Positions 8,794 through 18,892 of a stretch of 64,000 nt of DNA are shown here, piece after piece. Every line of letters starts with the position of its first letter. Position 1 is the stretch's first letter. The stretch lies in NCBI GenBank assembly GCA_037127315.1, contig JBBBDQ010000398.1:5043501-5107500 (forward strand), written 5' to 3'. The notes beneath the pieces were generated by a model. It searched no databases. It was not told the DNA's origin and saw only the letters and a program-made list of their open reading frames with translations. Position numbers and translations under genes: made by a program. Source of the DNA: Ascarosepion bandense. Taxonomy: Eukaryota; Mollusca; Cephalopoda; Sepiida; Sepiidae.

Positions 8794-9030
8794 AGCGCCT
8801 AGTTTTAATTTCAAAATATAATTAGCGTCTTATCTTTAATTTTAAATATCGTTAGCTTTCTATTTTCATCTTATAATGTATTATAAGTCATTATTTTATT
8901 TAAATTTTATAATTAACATCCTATTTTTAATTTATAATGTAACTAGCGTGCTATTCTTTTCGTGTACTATAATATATGTCCAATTTTTATTTTATAATAT
9001 AATTAATGCCCATTTTTTATTTATACTAGC
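8794..9030. repeat. Degenerate ~30-bp tandem repeat
   Basis: About eight imperfect units of roughly 30 bp resemble ATTAGCGTCCTATTTTTAAT followed by TTATAATGTA. Each unit begins with a variant of TTAGCGTCCTATTTT (CAGCGCCTAG, TAGCGTCTTA, TAGCTTTCTA, AACATCCTAT, TAGCGTGCTA, ATGTCCAAT, ATGCCCATT). The units are clearly diverged, so the array is old. Confidence 0.65.
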
Positions 9031-9609
9031 TTAAATGGAAAACTAGTTGCGTTTTTTTAAACTTCTTGCTTAGAAAGCAGCAATGATAATTTTGAAGGAA
9101 TAATTTGTATTCATCAATTCACCACACGGAAATTGAAAACATCATTTTGACTGATTCAAGCTATAAGTTCAATTTGGTTTGAAAGTCCGATTTTTGCGAA
9201 ATTCCAATTCTGTCCAAAAAAAATGAGTTCTTCAAATCACAAAGACTGTGGAACTTCAAAAGCTCGCGGCACGAATTCTAACTTAAACTCTAATCCACTG
9301 GCATTTTAGAGAAATCATACTGACTTCCTCAATTCACAAAATAATGTGAAGTATTTTGTGAATAATATGTGCTATTTTAAACTCAAAATAAATTTAAAAC
9401 TTTTGAAAATCACCATTTTTTTCAGTTATTTTAAAATTTGAATTTTTATCTAATTTCTCCTCATTCGGACACACATCCTGGATGTTCATGCACTTTTGAA
9501 GGGCACATTCACATTTTTCTTTCTGTTTATTAATATAAATTGTCCGAAAACATATTTTATTTTTAATTCTTTTGTGGTAACAAATAGTTACCTCATAAAT
9601 GGACTGAAC
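9031..9609. other. AT-rich unclassified stretch
   Basis: Nothing recognised. The minus-strand 95-codon frame at 9394-9681 overlaps the start of the SINE-5S copy and has no family signature. Confidence 0.35.
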
Positions 9610-10122
9610 CATTCCTGTTGTTGGTTGGGTCGTTGTTTTGTTTTTATGGCAAATCAACCTCAGTGGGTCATTTATTGCCAACTAAACTTTATTTATTTAT
9701 TGATGGTTATACCTTTTTAATTCAACAATTTATTGTTGTTTTTTTATGTAAGTTTTGTGGCTAGTAATACATTTTTTCTTTTCGAGTATAAAGGATTATT
9801 AGGATTTGATTCTAAGGGCAGGATCTCCATGTCCTACCCTTGTTATTTAACCCATAACTGGACGGAAGGGACGGATTAATACCTTTCCCAAGGGTACCAG
9901 TGCGTAAGTGAATGCAGGATATTCAACTGAAATTCGAACTCAGCTCACCGATTTCTCTTTCCGAGCCGATATCCACTCCACCACAACGCACATCCGTCAC
10001 TATATGCTTACAGCAACTGATATCCCCAAGCGGTCACCCATGCAAGTACTGACCAGGCTCGACGTTACTTAACTTTGGTGATCGAGCGAGAACCGGTGTT
10101 TTCAACGTGATAGGCCGTAAGC
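9610..10122 (-). mobile_element. SINE-5S, copy 2 (most complete)
   Basis: On the minus strand the 5S-derived head spans 10006-10122. The 5S internal control region is well kept: AAGTTAAGTAACGTCGAGCC, then CAGTACTTGCATGGGTGACC. The tRNA part follows, with GTGGTGGAGTGG and B-box GAGTTCGAATTTC. The shared body (CTTGGGAAAGGTATTAATCC) and family 3' part come next, including a GGTAGGACATGGAGATCC block. The 3' region down to about 9610 also matches 50430-50545, so the element is probably about 500 bp long. Two RNA polymerase III promoter types are therefore stacked. The control regions look intact, but transcription is not shown. Confidence 0.8.
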
Positions 10123-10917
10123 CCCGAGCCATTCTTGAAAATCAGTCCCGTATAATTGCCAAAGGAAGAATATAATATTATTTCAGTGACATATCTAGCT
10201 TTGCATTAAATAATAATACCACGAGTAACGGACTCTGTCGAATAAAATGCTGTGTTTTGCCAGATTACACATTGCAACAATATTATTTTTATTTTATAAC
10301 TTATTTCATGTGAGGTTTCGTTTTTATCAGCGTCAATTTACTCTCTATCTATATTTCCTATTTAACGATAAATACGACGCACTTTTATTTTACAGAAATG
10401 TCTAATGAATTGTACTGTGTTTTATATACTCATTCTGTTGGTTAATTGTATTCCCAAGTCTGACTACAATAAACTGCATTATTTCACTTAGAGTTATATT
10501 ATTATAGATTTAATATTATTAATTACTCAAACTAGATTCTTAATATTATTATTGATATTAAAGAAACAAAATGATTGACTTAAGAAGAAATCATCTTACA
10601 AGGCATAATGTAATTGTACTTCTCCATAATATCAATGAAGACTTTTTTGCTGTTTTCTTGACGATCGAATCATTACTGGTGAGACGACGAAGTGAGTTAC
10701 GTTACAAACTAGTAAAATTATTATAGTTTCTTATTGTTTAATTCTAACATCTACTTTATTTTATGGCTAAATGCATGATGTCCTACATATTGAAGAGACA
10801 TCAACAGAGTAACATATTATAACAAACGCCTGTAATCCTGACAAATATCTTAAGGTGAACATTCTGGAAAATATCTTGAAATGAACAGTTCGTTATCAAA
10901 TGTAAGAGATTTGTTTT
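10123..10917. other. AT-rich unclassified stretch
   Basis: No gene, SINE box or array recognised. Some TTATTATTATT-type low complexity occurs at 10490-10560. Confidence 0.4.
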
Positions 10918-11212
10918 TAATCATATCACCCGGAGCAAGGCGGTAACGCCACTGATGTGCAGGGGGCTACGTGAGAGTGAAAAGATTTGGAAAATAGAAA
11001 GCCGGAAACCACATTCTAAACAGGGAACAAGGGATGAGCCTCTACACCTGTACAATAGACGTGGGTGGAGTGTGAACCGGGCGATAGTTTAGTCTATCTA
11101 CTGCAATTGAAAAAAAAAATGAGAAAGAAAAAAAAAGAGAAAAAGAAAAGTGAAAAGATTGTAAAATAGAAAGCCGGAAACCACATCCTAAACAGGGAAC
11201 AAGGAATTGATG
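10918..11212 (-). mobile_element. SINE-T dimer, second copy
   Basis: Layout as at 5286-5650. The poly-T is at 10918. The LINE-L-like tail (complement of AGCAAGGCGGTAACGCCACT) is at 10930-10970. Head 1 runs from 10980 to 11110 and includes the complement of CAGGGAACAAGGGATGAGCC. An A/G-rich spacer (11105-11150) follows, then a truncated second head to about 11210. The shared dimer structure suggests that dimers themselves were mobilised. Confidence 0.75.
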
Positions 11213-11289
11213 TAATATTTCTTTAATATTATTACTTTGCGTAATTATAATTTTTTAATTTAATATTATTTTTAACCCTAGGACAGCTA
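11213..11289. other. Short AT-rich spacer
   Basis: AT-rich sequence between the SINE-T dimer and the LINE-G relic. Nothing recognised. Confidence 0.4.
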
Positions 11290-12620
11290 CGAGTGAAATG
11301 CCATGAACCGTTGTACATTGCATTTATCGACCTGATCAAGGCCTTTAACCTGGTCAGTAGGAAAGAACTTTTCACTCTGCTGCTGCAGAAGAATGGATGT
11401 CCTCTTAAACTTCTAAGGATGATCACGTCTTTCCATGAAGATGTGTAGGACACCGTACCGTGTGACGGTTCCTTCGCCGATCTTTTCCCAATCAATACCG
11501 GTGTAAAACAGGGGTGCCTACTCACACCGACTCTCCTCGACATCTCTCTGCCGTTGTCTTAGATCTCCAGCCAGTCACAGGATGGAGTGTACATTCAGTC
11601 AAGAAATGACAGCAGCCGCTTAAATCTTGTCCGCCTCCGAGCTAAGACTAAAGTGCGGAAAGTACCCGTACTCGAGATGCTCTTCGCTGGTGATTCAGCA
11701 CTGAAGAAGCATTCTCTCAACCCATCAGTTGCTTCATGCACAAATGCAAAGAGTTTAGATTGACAATCAGCCTAAAAAAGACGAACATCCTTGGTCAAGA
11801 TGTAAGCAGTAACCAAGCATCATTTTGGCGTCTACACTCTCGCGGTCGTCGAAGACTTCAAATACCTAGACTCCACCATCACCACCAACCTCTCACTGGA
11901 CGCCGAAATCCACATATCTATCGGCAAGGCAGCAACAGCCATGGCTCACTTTCCAAAGAGGATCTGAGACAGCAAGATTCTGACCACCAACATCAAGATG
12001 ATTGTGTACCGAGCCTGCTTGAACAGCATGCTGCTCTACGGCAGTAATTCATGAACCCTGTAGTTTCGCTAATAACACAGGCTCAAGATCTTCCACCTGC
12101 GCAACCTCAGTAGAACCCTGAGAATTACCTGGTAAGACGCGTCTCAAATAAGAGCGTCTTTGATCAGGTAGACATCCCAACCATGTTTGCTGTGGTCATC
12201 CATCGTCGACTTCGGTGACTTGGTCACGCCAAGCGAATGAGCAATGAAAGTAACCCTAATGATATTCTATTCGGTGAACTCATCACTGGCTCCAGGCCTG
12301 CAGGAAGATCTGTCCTACGCTACAAGGCTGTTTGCAAACGAGTCATGAGGGCAGGTGGCATCGATCCAGCAGGCTGGGAATTGGTAATTGAAGACTGCAG
12401 AAGCTGGAGAAGTGCTGTAAAGGTATGCTCCAAGAGAAGTGAGAAGAGGAGAGATCAGCAATGTAAGGAGGGGAGAGATCGTAGACGGCAGAGAACTGCA
12501 TCGGTGTTCTCAGTGGCAACTACAAGAGAGCCTGCCGATCCGGTAGGATAGACGCTGCAACTCAGCGACAGATTGATCTGAGGCGCAGAACTTTATTGAC
12601 TTCCGAGACAGACGGATGCA
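11290..12620 (+). mobile_element. LINE-G: decayed non-LTR retrotransposon, RT through C-terminus
   Basis: Broken frames can be followed through the RT domain and the downstream region. RT motif A reads LYIAFIDLIKAF (about 11312-11347). Motif B reads TGVKQGC (about 11497-11517). Motif C is damaged: codons at 11683-11694 read FAGD where YADD is expected, so a catalytic Asp is lost. Further on are FKYLDSTI, a YRACLNSMLLYGS segment, and a C-terminal open frame (12237-12551) with DILFGELITGSRPAGR and GGIDPAGWELV, characteristic of this LINE type. Stops and frameshifts occur throughout. The 5' endonuclease region is absent. This copy is GC-richer and looks older than the RTE-like copies. Clade assignment is uncertain. 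Confidence 0.75.
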
Positions 12621-12982
12621 AATTTCAATGAGTATAAGAAAAACGAATCAATAAATAAGAAAAAGAATAAACGCAAAAAAAATTATCATTTAATATGTGA
12701 GCACATTTTTTATTATTGATAGAAATAAATAATTGAGTGATAATAAAGTAACAAATCCAATTCCGGACTAATTGTAAAAATTAATTTAAGAAACATGACA
12801 TTAAAGTTGTTGTGTAAAACGCTCTTCATCCAACGCAGCTGGAGAAAAATGCTGGATATTTTTACTGCTGTATTGCATTATATGGAACTGAATGTCGATT
12901 TTTGAGTCAAATTAAAAGACAAAATAAAATTATTCTATTGAATATTTATTCATTCAAATATAGGGTTTTTCATTATATAAAT
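12621..12982. other. AT-rich unclassified stretch
   Basis: A-rich after the LINE-G end (12640-12680, possibly its tail), then ordinary AT-rich sequence. Confidence 0.4.
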
Positions 12983-13281
12983 AAAACGGTGTTGTTGGTG
13001 AAATTTTATTTGTTTTAGTATTGATGTTATTTGAGTCTTGGTAATTATGTGCAAAAAATAATATCGCTCTAATATCGACCAAGTTTTTGGCGGTGCACCT
13101 CTACTTGTTGGTCAACATTTTTGATTAGGTCTTTACATAGTTGCTCCTCGATCACACCAATTATTATGTTATTCTTCATTTGTTGAATTGTTGTTGGCTA
13201 GTTGACATAGACCTTACTTTTGAGATAACCCCCCATGATCGATAAGTGAAATCAATAAAATTTCACCAATAAAACTGTTTT
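12983..13281 (-). mobile_element. Deleted Tc1/mariner-superfamily transposon with terminal inverted repeats
   Basis: TTGGTGAAATTTTATT at 12995-13010 is exactly repeated in reverse complement at 13254-13269. Outer flanks extend the match with about 4 mismatches (AAAACGGTGTTG versus AAAACAGTTTTA), giving inverted repeats of about 28 bp. Between them the minus strand encodes a transposase C-terminus: GGYLKSKVYVN, then TTIQQMKNNII, then VEVHRQ. This matches the 'WGYLKSKVY...' end common in IS630/Tc1/mariner-type DDE transposases. At about 300 bp with no catalytic core, it is an internally deleted, non-autonomous derivative. Confidence 0.7.
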
Positions 13282-13299
13282 GTTTACAGCTAACCTTTA

Positions 13300-13730
13300 T
13301 CCGTTTTAGCGGAACACCCTATATAAAATATTTTGTTGCACAACCTTTCTTCATTTTTTTCCAATTTAAAGAGTCCATATTTCCAGAATTCTTGGTGGTT
13401 TCCCGGCAAAGAACTCATCAAGGTAATTTTTTTAATGTCATCCAAAGAATTAAAATTTTTCCATCGAAAATATTTTTCAAGAATCTTATTAAATGAAAAT
13501 CTAAAGAGGTAGTGATTAGTGAATATGTCGATGGAATAACACATCCTAGCCAAGCTGTAACTATTTTTAGTTACTTTGGTCGCCAAAGAAACGTGATGTA
13601 TGGCATTATCTTAATGAAACGAGAAATTTCCTGTTCGCAAGTTCTGGGCGCTTTTCTTGATAATCTACCTTTAATTAGTCCAGTTGCGAGCAGTACTTTT
13701 CAGAACAAATTGACAGGTTGCTTGGAAGAA
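13300..13730 (-). mobile_element. Mariner-like transposase relic
   Basis: On the minus strand, broken frames read KSAQNLRTGN, FH-stop-DNA, then SLATKVTKNSYSLARM, NHYLFRF, WKNFNSLDDIKK, and FWKYGLFKLE. This order matches the C-terminal half of mariner transposases: the 'HQDNARPH' second Asp block, then 'SDYHLFRSL', 'F.S.ED.K', and 'FWEDGI.KL'. The second catalytic Asp codon survives (DNA), with a stop where the Gln would be. The third Asp (SDYHLF) is now Asn (TNHYLF). The N-terminal half is missing. No terminal repeats identified. Confidence 0.7.
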
Positions 13731-13974
13731 TCTGACATTACAGGATTATTTTCCAATCCCACTTCTCACTAAAAACTTCGGCTGTCTTTTTCTGATATTC
13801 CCAGGTGATATATGCATGTTGTAGTCGCATCTAGTAAGGTTTCAGGTGATGGAGTAAAATTACTTTAGTCTAATGAGTTCTTAAAGGACTAAACAGCTCA
13901 TATATTTTTTCTCTGTGTCGTTAATTTTCCTAACATTGTTCTGATAACTTCCATTTTTATGTATCATTAGCAGT
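13731..13974. other. Unclassified stretch
   Basis: May include more of the mariner relic's 5' side. No frame recognised. Confidence 0.35.
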
Positions 13975-14355
13975 ATAGCCCGGCGTTGCGCGGGTGTAAT
14001 GAAAGCTTTAAACCTAATCCATGGTCCTGGAGCTCAGACTCTCTGGACGTTGGCACGAAAGACTAAAAAAGCAATAATTGTTTCCATTTAAAGCGAAACC
14101 GTAGATTGAAAGAAAAAATGAATGGATGCATGTCAAATTTTGATTTCCTGGTATCGATATTAAATAAGTTTTTTTCGTCGTAAACTGAATTTGGAAGGCT
14201 AAATAAGTCCTCTGAGTAAATGTTATCATGGCTGAAACTAAGAACTATAATTATACCTACTTAGAGCCAAACCCGAAGCTAAAACTAAAATAAAATGGCT
14301 GAAAAAAATACAGACATATAGGCAGATAAACAGGCACACATACAAACATATTGCC

Positions 14356-14393
<38 letters not shown>

Positions 14394-14668
14394 TATCTGC
14401 ACTATTGTAAGAACTGCAACCTTGAAACTTCTGAATATCGTTTCTTATGTCTTTATCTATGGGTGTATCAAATTTAATTAAAATCAGACTACTCCGTCTA
14501 TAACTCGATTTTTCGATTACCGATTTTCGATATTTATCGGGGGTACCTCGACACAAAACCTAGCTAAGAACACTCGCAGACGCTTATAGTACAACTGTGT
14601 AAATTTTCAAGAAAATCGGTTCAGCCGTTTCGGAGTCTATAGGTAACGGATACATACACACACACACA

Positions 14669-14703
<35 letters not shown>

Positions 14704-14745
14704 CACACACAAATTTCCATTTATAAATAAGTTTATATATTATCA
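13975..14745 (+). repeat. Dispersed element with GCCCGGCGTTGCGCGGG start and (AC)n end
   Basis: It begins with AGTATAGCCCGGCGTTGCGC and runs to AAATCGGTTCAGCCGTTTCG, then an (AC)n tract and TTATAAATAAGTTTATAT. This pairing of a start and end is widespread in invertebrate genomes as a dispersed repeat, though I cannot name its class with confidence. A (TA)n tract (14358-14390) lies inside. No coding sequence is seen, so it would be non-autonomous. Confidence 0.5.
14654..14711. repeat. (AC)n microsatellite
   Basis: CA/AC repeats with one GA interruption, at the 3' end of the preceding dispersed element. Confidence 0.9.
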
Positions 14746-15439
14746 GACAAAAAATGAAGAAAGTGATATTCTAAGATTATGAAAGTAAATCAAAAAATAG
14801 CAAAACGTAACATATTATCCGATCCTAAGTTTAATACTTTTAACAGAATCACACTGCTTGCAGGTTTCCATACACAATGCAGTTTTGCATTAATTACTGC
14901 GATCTTCCGTTTCTTTCGTCTTCGAGAATACACATGCAGATGAAGTACTCACTTTGGTTTGTTTTTCATTATTATTTGCCAGACATTTATAGGAAATGAC
15001 ATAACCTCATTAATACTTGAATTTCCAATTCGTCATTTGGACCCGAATCATGATAAAAATATAATTGGAAAAATGTTCAACCATCAGGTAATAATATTCG
15101 CGGGTCTACAAGGAAACATAAATTCATGATACCATCCATTTAATTGCTAAGAATGTTTTTTCCAATCATTTCACCACCGGGAGAGGCAATAAAGTCTCAA
15201 GTCGATACTGGACGTAAAAGAATAAGCGAAAAAAAAAAATATTAAAGAAGGAGAACAAGAAAAAGCCTTTTTTTCGCAGACAAGACATCGATTGACTTTG
15301 AATTTTAATTTTGAAGATGAAATTTGAATGACAAAGAAATAAACGAAAAAAATTTCAACAAAATATAACAGTGAAGAAACTGTTAACATAGAAATTAGCG
15401 TTACATTTTGATATTTCAACTCTAAAATAATGGAGTCAA
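14746..15439. other. AT-rich unclassified stretch
   Basis: No family recognised. A poly-A patch lies at 15228-15240, inside a minus-strand open frame (15171-15419) of Phe/Ser-rich low complexity. Confidence 0.4.
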
Positions 15440-15629
15440 GCCATCAATCATCTCAATCAGTTAAGTGCCATATGTGATAAGCGCTTGGTCGATTATGTCT
15501 GGAAAAGACATGACTTACTTGGCAGAATATTTTCCCGCAATAGCTTGCCATTACTTTCTGCGGTAGACTTGCTACATAACCCAATCTGCAATGTTATTTA
15601 ACCCATAACTGGAGGAAAGAGATAGATTA
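15440..15629 (-). mobile_element. SINE-A, 3' half, split by a LINE-L insertion
   Basis: The minus-strand SINE-A body (complement of TCAGTTAAGTGCCATATGTG and of TTTCTGCGGTAGACTTG) runs up to GAGATAGATTA, where the LINE-L poly-A end begins. The remaining 5' tRNA-derived half resumes at 16241-16352 in the same orientation. Confidence 0.8.
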
Positions 15630-16240
15630 TTTTTATAATCATATCAGCCCATGCAAAACAGTTTACTGCCACTGGTTCGCAGAGGGTTACATAGGAGTTA
15701 TGAGAAAGAGTGACAAGTTATGGGGTTGTCAGGAAGTGGGTAAGAGAAAGATAAAAATACTGATGAGTAGAGTGGACGGAGAAAGGAGCATGAAAGAGAG
15801 AAAGAGAGGATGCAAGTCATTGTAATAGGAGATGTCTATTGACTTTACATTTAAATTCTTGCAGATTGTAGAGGAAGCAAGTAAACAGAAGGAAATTCCA
15901 CAGGCAGGAAGTACGAGAAAAGAAGCTGTGGAGTAGAATTTGCGTTTACATTTTATTGGTTTCACGGTAAAAAGAGGAGAATCTAGTTGCTAATCTTATC
16001 GCTCGAGTAAATTCCTGCATAGTGGGCACCAGAGAGCTAAGTTCATCGGAGCAGAAACCGTGAAAGCATTTGCAGAAGAGACAGAGGGAAGCCATATTAC
16101 GCAAGGGAGGGAAGGACAGTATCTGATCTTTCAAGTCGGGATCGCTCACATTACAGATTCTCCTTTGGAGTTTTTCAAGGACACCTAGGTGGATAACAGA
16201 GACACTCGACCAGATATGGCAGCAGTATTCAATATATATT
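15630..16240 (-). mobile_element. LINE-L 3' end nested in SINE-A
   Basis: Starts (minus 3' end) with the poly-T and the tail complement (CATATCAGCCCATGCAAAAC, GTTCGCAGAGGGTTACATAG). The minus-strand frame near 15946-16149 reads RNMASLCLFCKCFHGFCSDE, then LATRFSSF. That is the region after the RT domain of this jockey/CR1-like family. The 5' end is truncated near the complement of CCAGATATGGCAGCAGTATT (HIWSGA block). Its position inside a SINE-A dates it after that SINE. Confidence 0.8.
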
Positions 16241-16352
16241 TCCTAAGAGCATTTGTGCATGAATAAAGGCAACGAATTTAGCTAGAGTTCGAACTCGGCT
16301 TTCCGATTTCTGGTTCTGAGCCGATATCCACTGCACACAACGAACATCCAAT
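16241..16352 (-). mobile_element. SINE-A, 5' tRNA-derived half (continuation)
   Basis: Contains the complement of the B-box (AGAGTTCGAACTCGGC) and A-box region (GAGCCGATATCCACTGCACA). It continues the SINE interrupted at 15629. About 15 bases of consensus are missing at the junction. Confidence 0.8.
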
Positions 16353-16437
16353 TTAGTACTGCACTTAAATTCATAAAGTCAAAGTACCAATGAGGAAATC
16401 GCCTCATAGCACTTCTCAAGAAAACGTTTATAAATAA

Positions 16438-16439
<2 letters not shown>

Positions 16440-16531
<92 letters not shown>
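16440..16531. repeat. Two (TA)n blocks
   Basis: TA runs at 16442-16480 and 16489-16531, separated by TTTATAAA. Confidence 0.95.
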
Positions 16532-16534
<3 letters not shown>

Positions 16535-16789
16535 AAACAATTTTACGGAAGTAGGAAATTGACTGAAGCTGAGATTCCAGGTCAAGACAAATTGAGTTTC
16601 AGATTATTCTTTGGATTTTATCAATAAGCTCTAAATACATATGAAAAGAACCAGACTAGATGTGACAGAATTATTCAGTTTGTGGACGAATAGTAGATTT
16701 ATAAATGAGCAAGAGAAATTCTCAGAGAGAAAAAATTGTCTAGAAAGACACAGTGAATCGATTTTCCTATTTGCTGAAGTAGCAATTGA
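16532..16789. other. Unclassified stretch
   Basis: AT-rich, no repeat recognised. Confidence 0.35.
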
Positions 16790-17062
16790 TTGAATATAAC
16801 AATTTCACTTGATGGCCACGGAAAATGTTATCTGGAAAAAGCGGAATATCTTACTTTATTGGAGGTTAGCATCAGTCATACTAATGGGAAACAAAAAACG
16901 TTCTTCAAGACGAATAAAAGAGAGCAGTTTCATTTTGAAGGTATTAAAACTGAACCAGAGATAAACAGATTGCAGGTGGTTTTTAGAGAAACTACCAAGA
17001 TCGAACCGATCAAAATTACCATTAAAATGGGATTAAAAAAGTTTATTCAGCATATATCCTGA
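16790..17062 (+). CDS. Hypothetical 90-codon open frame
   Basis: An open frame with a fairly even amino-acid mix (TLLEVSISHTNGK, REQFHFEGIKTEPE, KIEPIKITIKMGLKKF), unlike the low-complexity frames around it. A stop lies just before the ATG. I see no domain, signal peptide or membrane segment, and no splice context I can defend. It could be a chance frame, a decayed exon, or part of an unrecognised element. The composition is the only reason to list it. Confidence 0.2.
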   Translation: MNITISLDGHGKCYLEKAEYLTLLEVSISHTNGKQKTFFKTNKREQFHFEGIKTEPEINRLQVVFRETTKIEPIKITIKMGLKKFIQHIS

Positions 17063-17869
17063 GTTAGGAACTGCTGTCATCGAGAAGAGCGTTGATGAAT
17101 ATTACGATCAACGTAGTTCCAAGGATTGAGCTCTGGTGGCAACGGCGTTAATGCAAAAACATCTAGAGAAGTGTCTGTTAAAGATAACTTTCATACCGCA
17201 ATTTGAGAATACCATTGATATTAATAAGTTCATTGTAATAAAAGTCTACCTGCAGACTTAGCACTGCCTTGAACTTATTCTGCTAATATAATTTGCAAGA
17301 GAATAGTCCAGGATATGACGTAACCTGACAAACCTGGTGAATCATAGAGATGGAAATTAAACCTTTAGTCTCGAACTGTGAATGAATGATGCCCGTATAG
17401 TTGGAAAAGATTAATTCATAAATTTATTATATCTGCTCATCACTAGTGAAACATCAATAGAAGATTCCGGTCGTTTAAGTGTTTAGAAATTATCGATCAA
17501 AATATTCATGGAGACATAACTCAGTCTGTGGCTTGTTCGTCCAACTTTATTTTCAATTAATTTCCCCAAGAGAAAAAGCGAAATAAATACCTGAGCGCAA
17601 ATTGATCTGGCTGATCAAATGTCACTGTCCCACCGGATCTGTGAGTTTGTTTTTTTCCTTGTTGCTAGCTCCATTATTATAATTATCACTACCAATCCCA
17701 TGGAAACTGAACACCTAAACAGCTCCCTCCATTTATCTCGGTTGCATGTCAGTATTTTGGGCGGAATATTCTAGTTTACTCAGTAAAATTTTTAGACTCA
17801 TTTTTTACCTCTTTTCAAGCAATCTGCAAATTATATTTACAGTATTTTTACCCTGTATGCTATGTGCTC
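17063..17869. other. Unclassified stretch
   Basis: Mixed AT-rich sequence with no array or family recognised. Confidence 0.35.
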
Positions 17870-18099
17870 AGTAAGTCAGTCAGTTAAGTGCCATACGTGA
17901 TACATGCTTTGGGCGATCATGTCTCAAAAGAAACATGGCTGATTGGGCAGAAGATTATCCCGCAGTAGGTTGCCATTGTATTCTGCGGTAAACTGGTTGC
18001 CAGCCACGGCTATAGAACCTAATCTGTCCTGTAATTTAATCCATAGCTGGAGGGAAGAGACGGATTAATACCTTTATTCACTGCACCACGACGCATAAC
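17870..18099 (-). mobile_element. SINE-A copy with deleted tRNA middle
   Basis: Minus-strand SINE-A: complement of TCAGTTAAGTGCCATACGTG, CTGCGGTAAACTGGTTGCCA and GGAGGGAAGAGACGGATTAA. It then jumps from ATACCTTT directly to ATTCACTGCACCACGACGCA, so about 80 bp containing the B-box is missing. It should be Pol III-silent. Confidence 0.85.
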
Positions 18100-18579
18100 G
18101 CTACGTCAGTAGGTGAATGATAATGGCTCTCAACGAGTTTTATATCTCTTAGTGGGGTTTGTCTTTTAAATATATCTCCCACGCACAATTCTCTCATCTA
18201 TTTACGTTGGTTACTCGCTGTTTTCCTTGTTTCTTTAGCTTTTTCTTTTTGCCTTGATCGTGACAATATTTACCAGCTTTCTTTCATCAGTATATGTCTC
18301 AAAAATGTTGACTGTCTTTTTTCTGAAATGAGTTTGAGTTTGTGTTTTCTTTAACCTCTGTGGTTTATGTAATGATAAATGGTTGAGGTTTTAGAGCACA
18401 TTTATTTGTTTTTTTTTTCTCTCTCTTAAACCTTCGGTTATAATGAAAAAGGAGATTTAGGGAGATTTTGAAGAAAAAGTTGTTAATCTCCTTTGACTTT
18501 TGATTTTTGAAAACCAGTTTGTAGATCCAGTTTCATTGACATATTTTTGTAAAGACGGTTTTTTCGATAGTCAGATGTA
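18100..18579 (-). repeat. Dispersed repeat with CAACCTCTGTGG block, copy A left part
   Basis: The part 18335-18545 matches 30600-30785 in the same orientation: AACCTCTGTGG, a TAATGA block, a TTATA-TGAAAA block, and TTTTG-AAA. The related block CAACCTCAGTGGGTCATTTA also appears at the 3' end of SINE-5S copy 2 (about 9656). It may be the 3' region of a LINE that SINE-5S borrowed. Confidence 0.45.
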
Positions 18580-18892
18580 TTGATGGTATCATTTAAATGC
18601 CATACGTGAAAAACGCTTGGGTGATCATGTCTCGAAAGACACATGACTGACTGGGCAGAAGATTATCTCGCAGTAGGTTAGCATTGTTTCCTGCTGTAGA
18701 CTGGTTGCCCGCTAAGGTTATATAACCCAAAATGTCCTGTTATTTAACCCATACCTGGAGGGGAAAACGGATAATACCTTTCCCAATGGTATTCATGCGT
18801 AAGTAAATGCAATGAATTCAACTGGAATTCGAACTTGACTCCGCGATTTCTTGCCGATATCTACTACACCACAACGCACATCTTGATGGTAT
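18580..18892 (-). mobile_element. SINE-A copy flanked by 10-bp target-site duplication
   Basis: A minus-strand SINE-A at 18590-18882 is bounded by perfect direct repeats TTGATGGTAT at 18580-18589 and 18883-18892. That marks a complete retroposition unit of 293 bp. The element has the tail block (complement of GCCATACGTGAAAAACGCTT), the CTGGTTGCCCGC body, and an eroded A-box. The duplication survives intact. Confidence 0.9.

Noticed and set aside
13975..14745. Helitron call for the GCCCGGCGTTGCGCGGG element
   Set aside because: A GC-rich start and CA-rich end are visible, but I cannot show the Helitron TC start, CTRR end and 3' hairpin in the right orientation.
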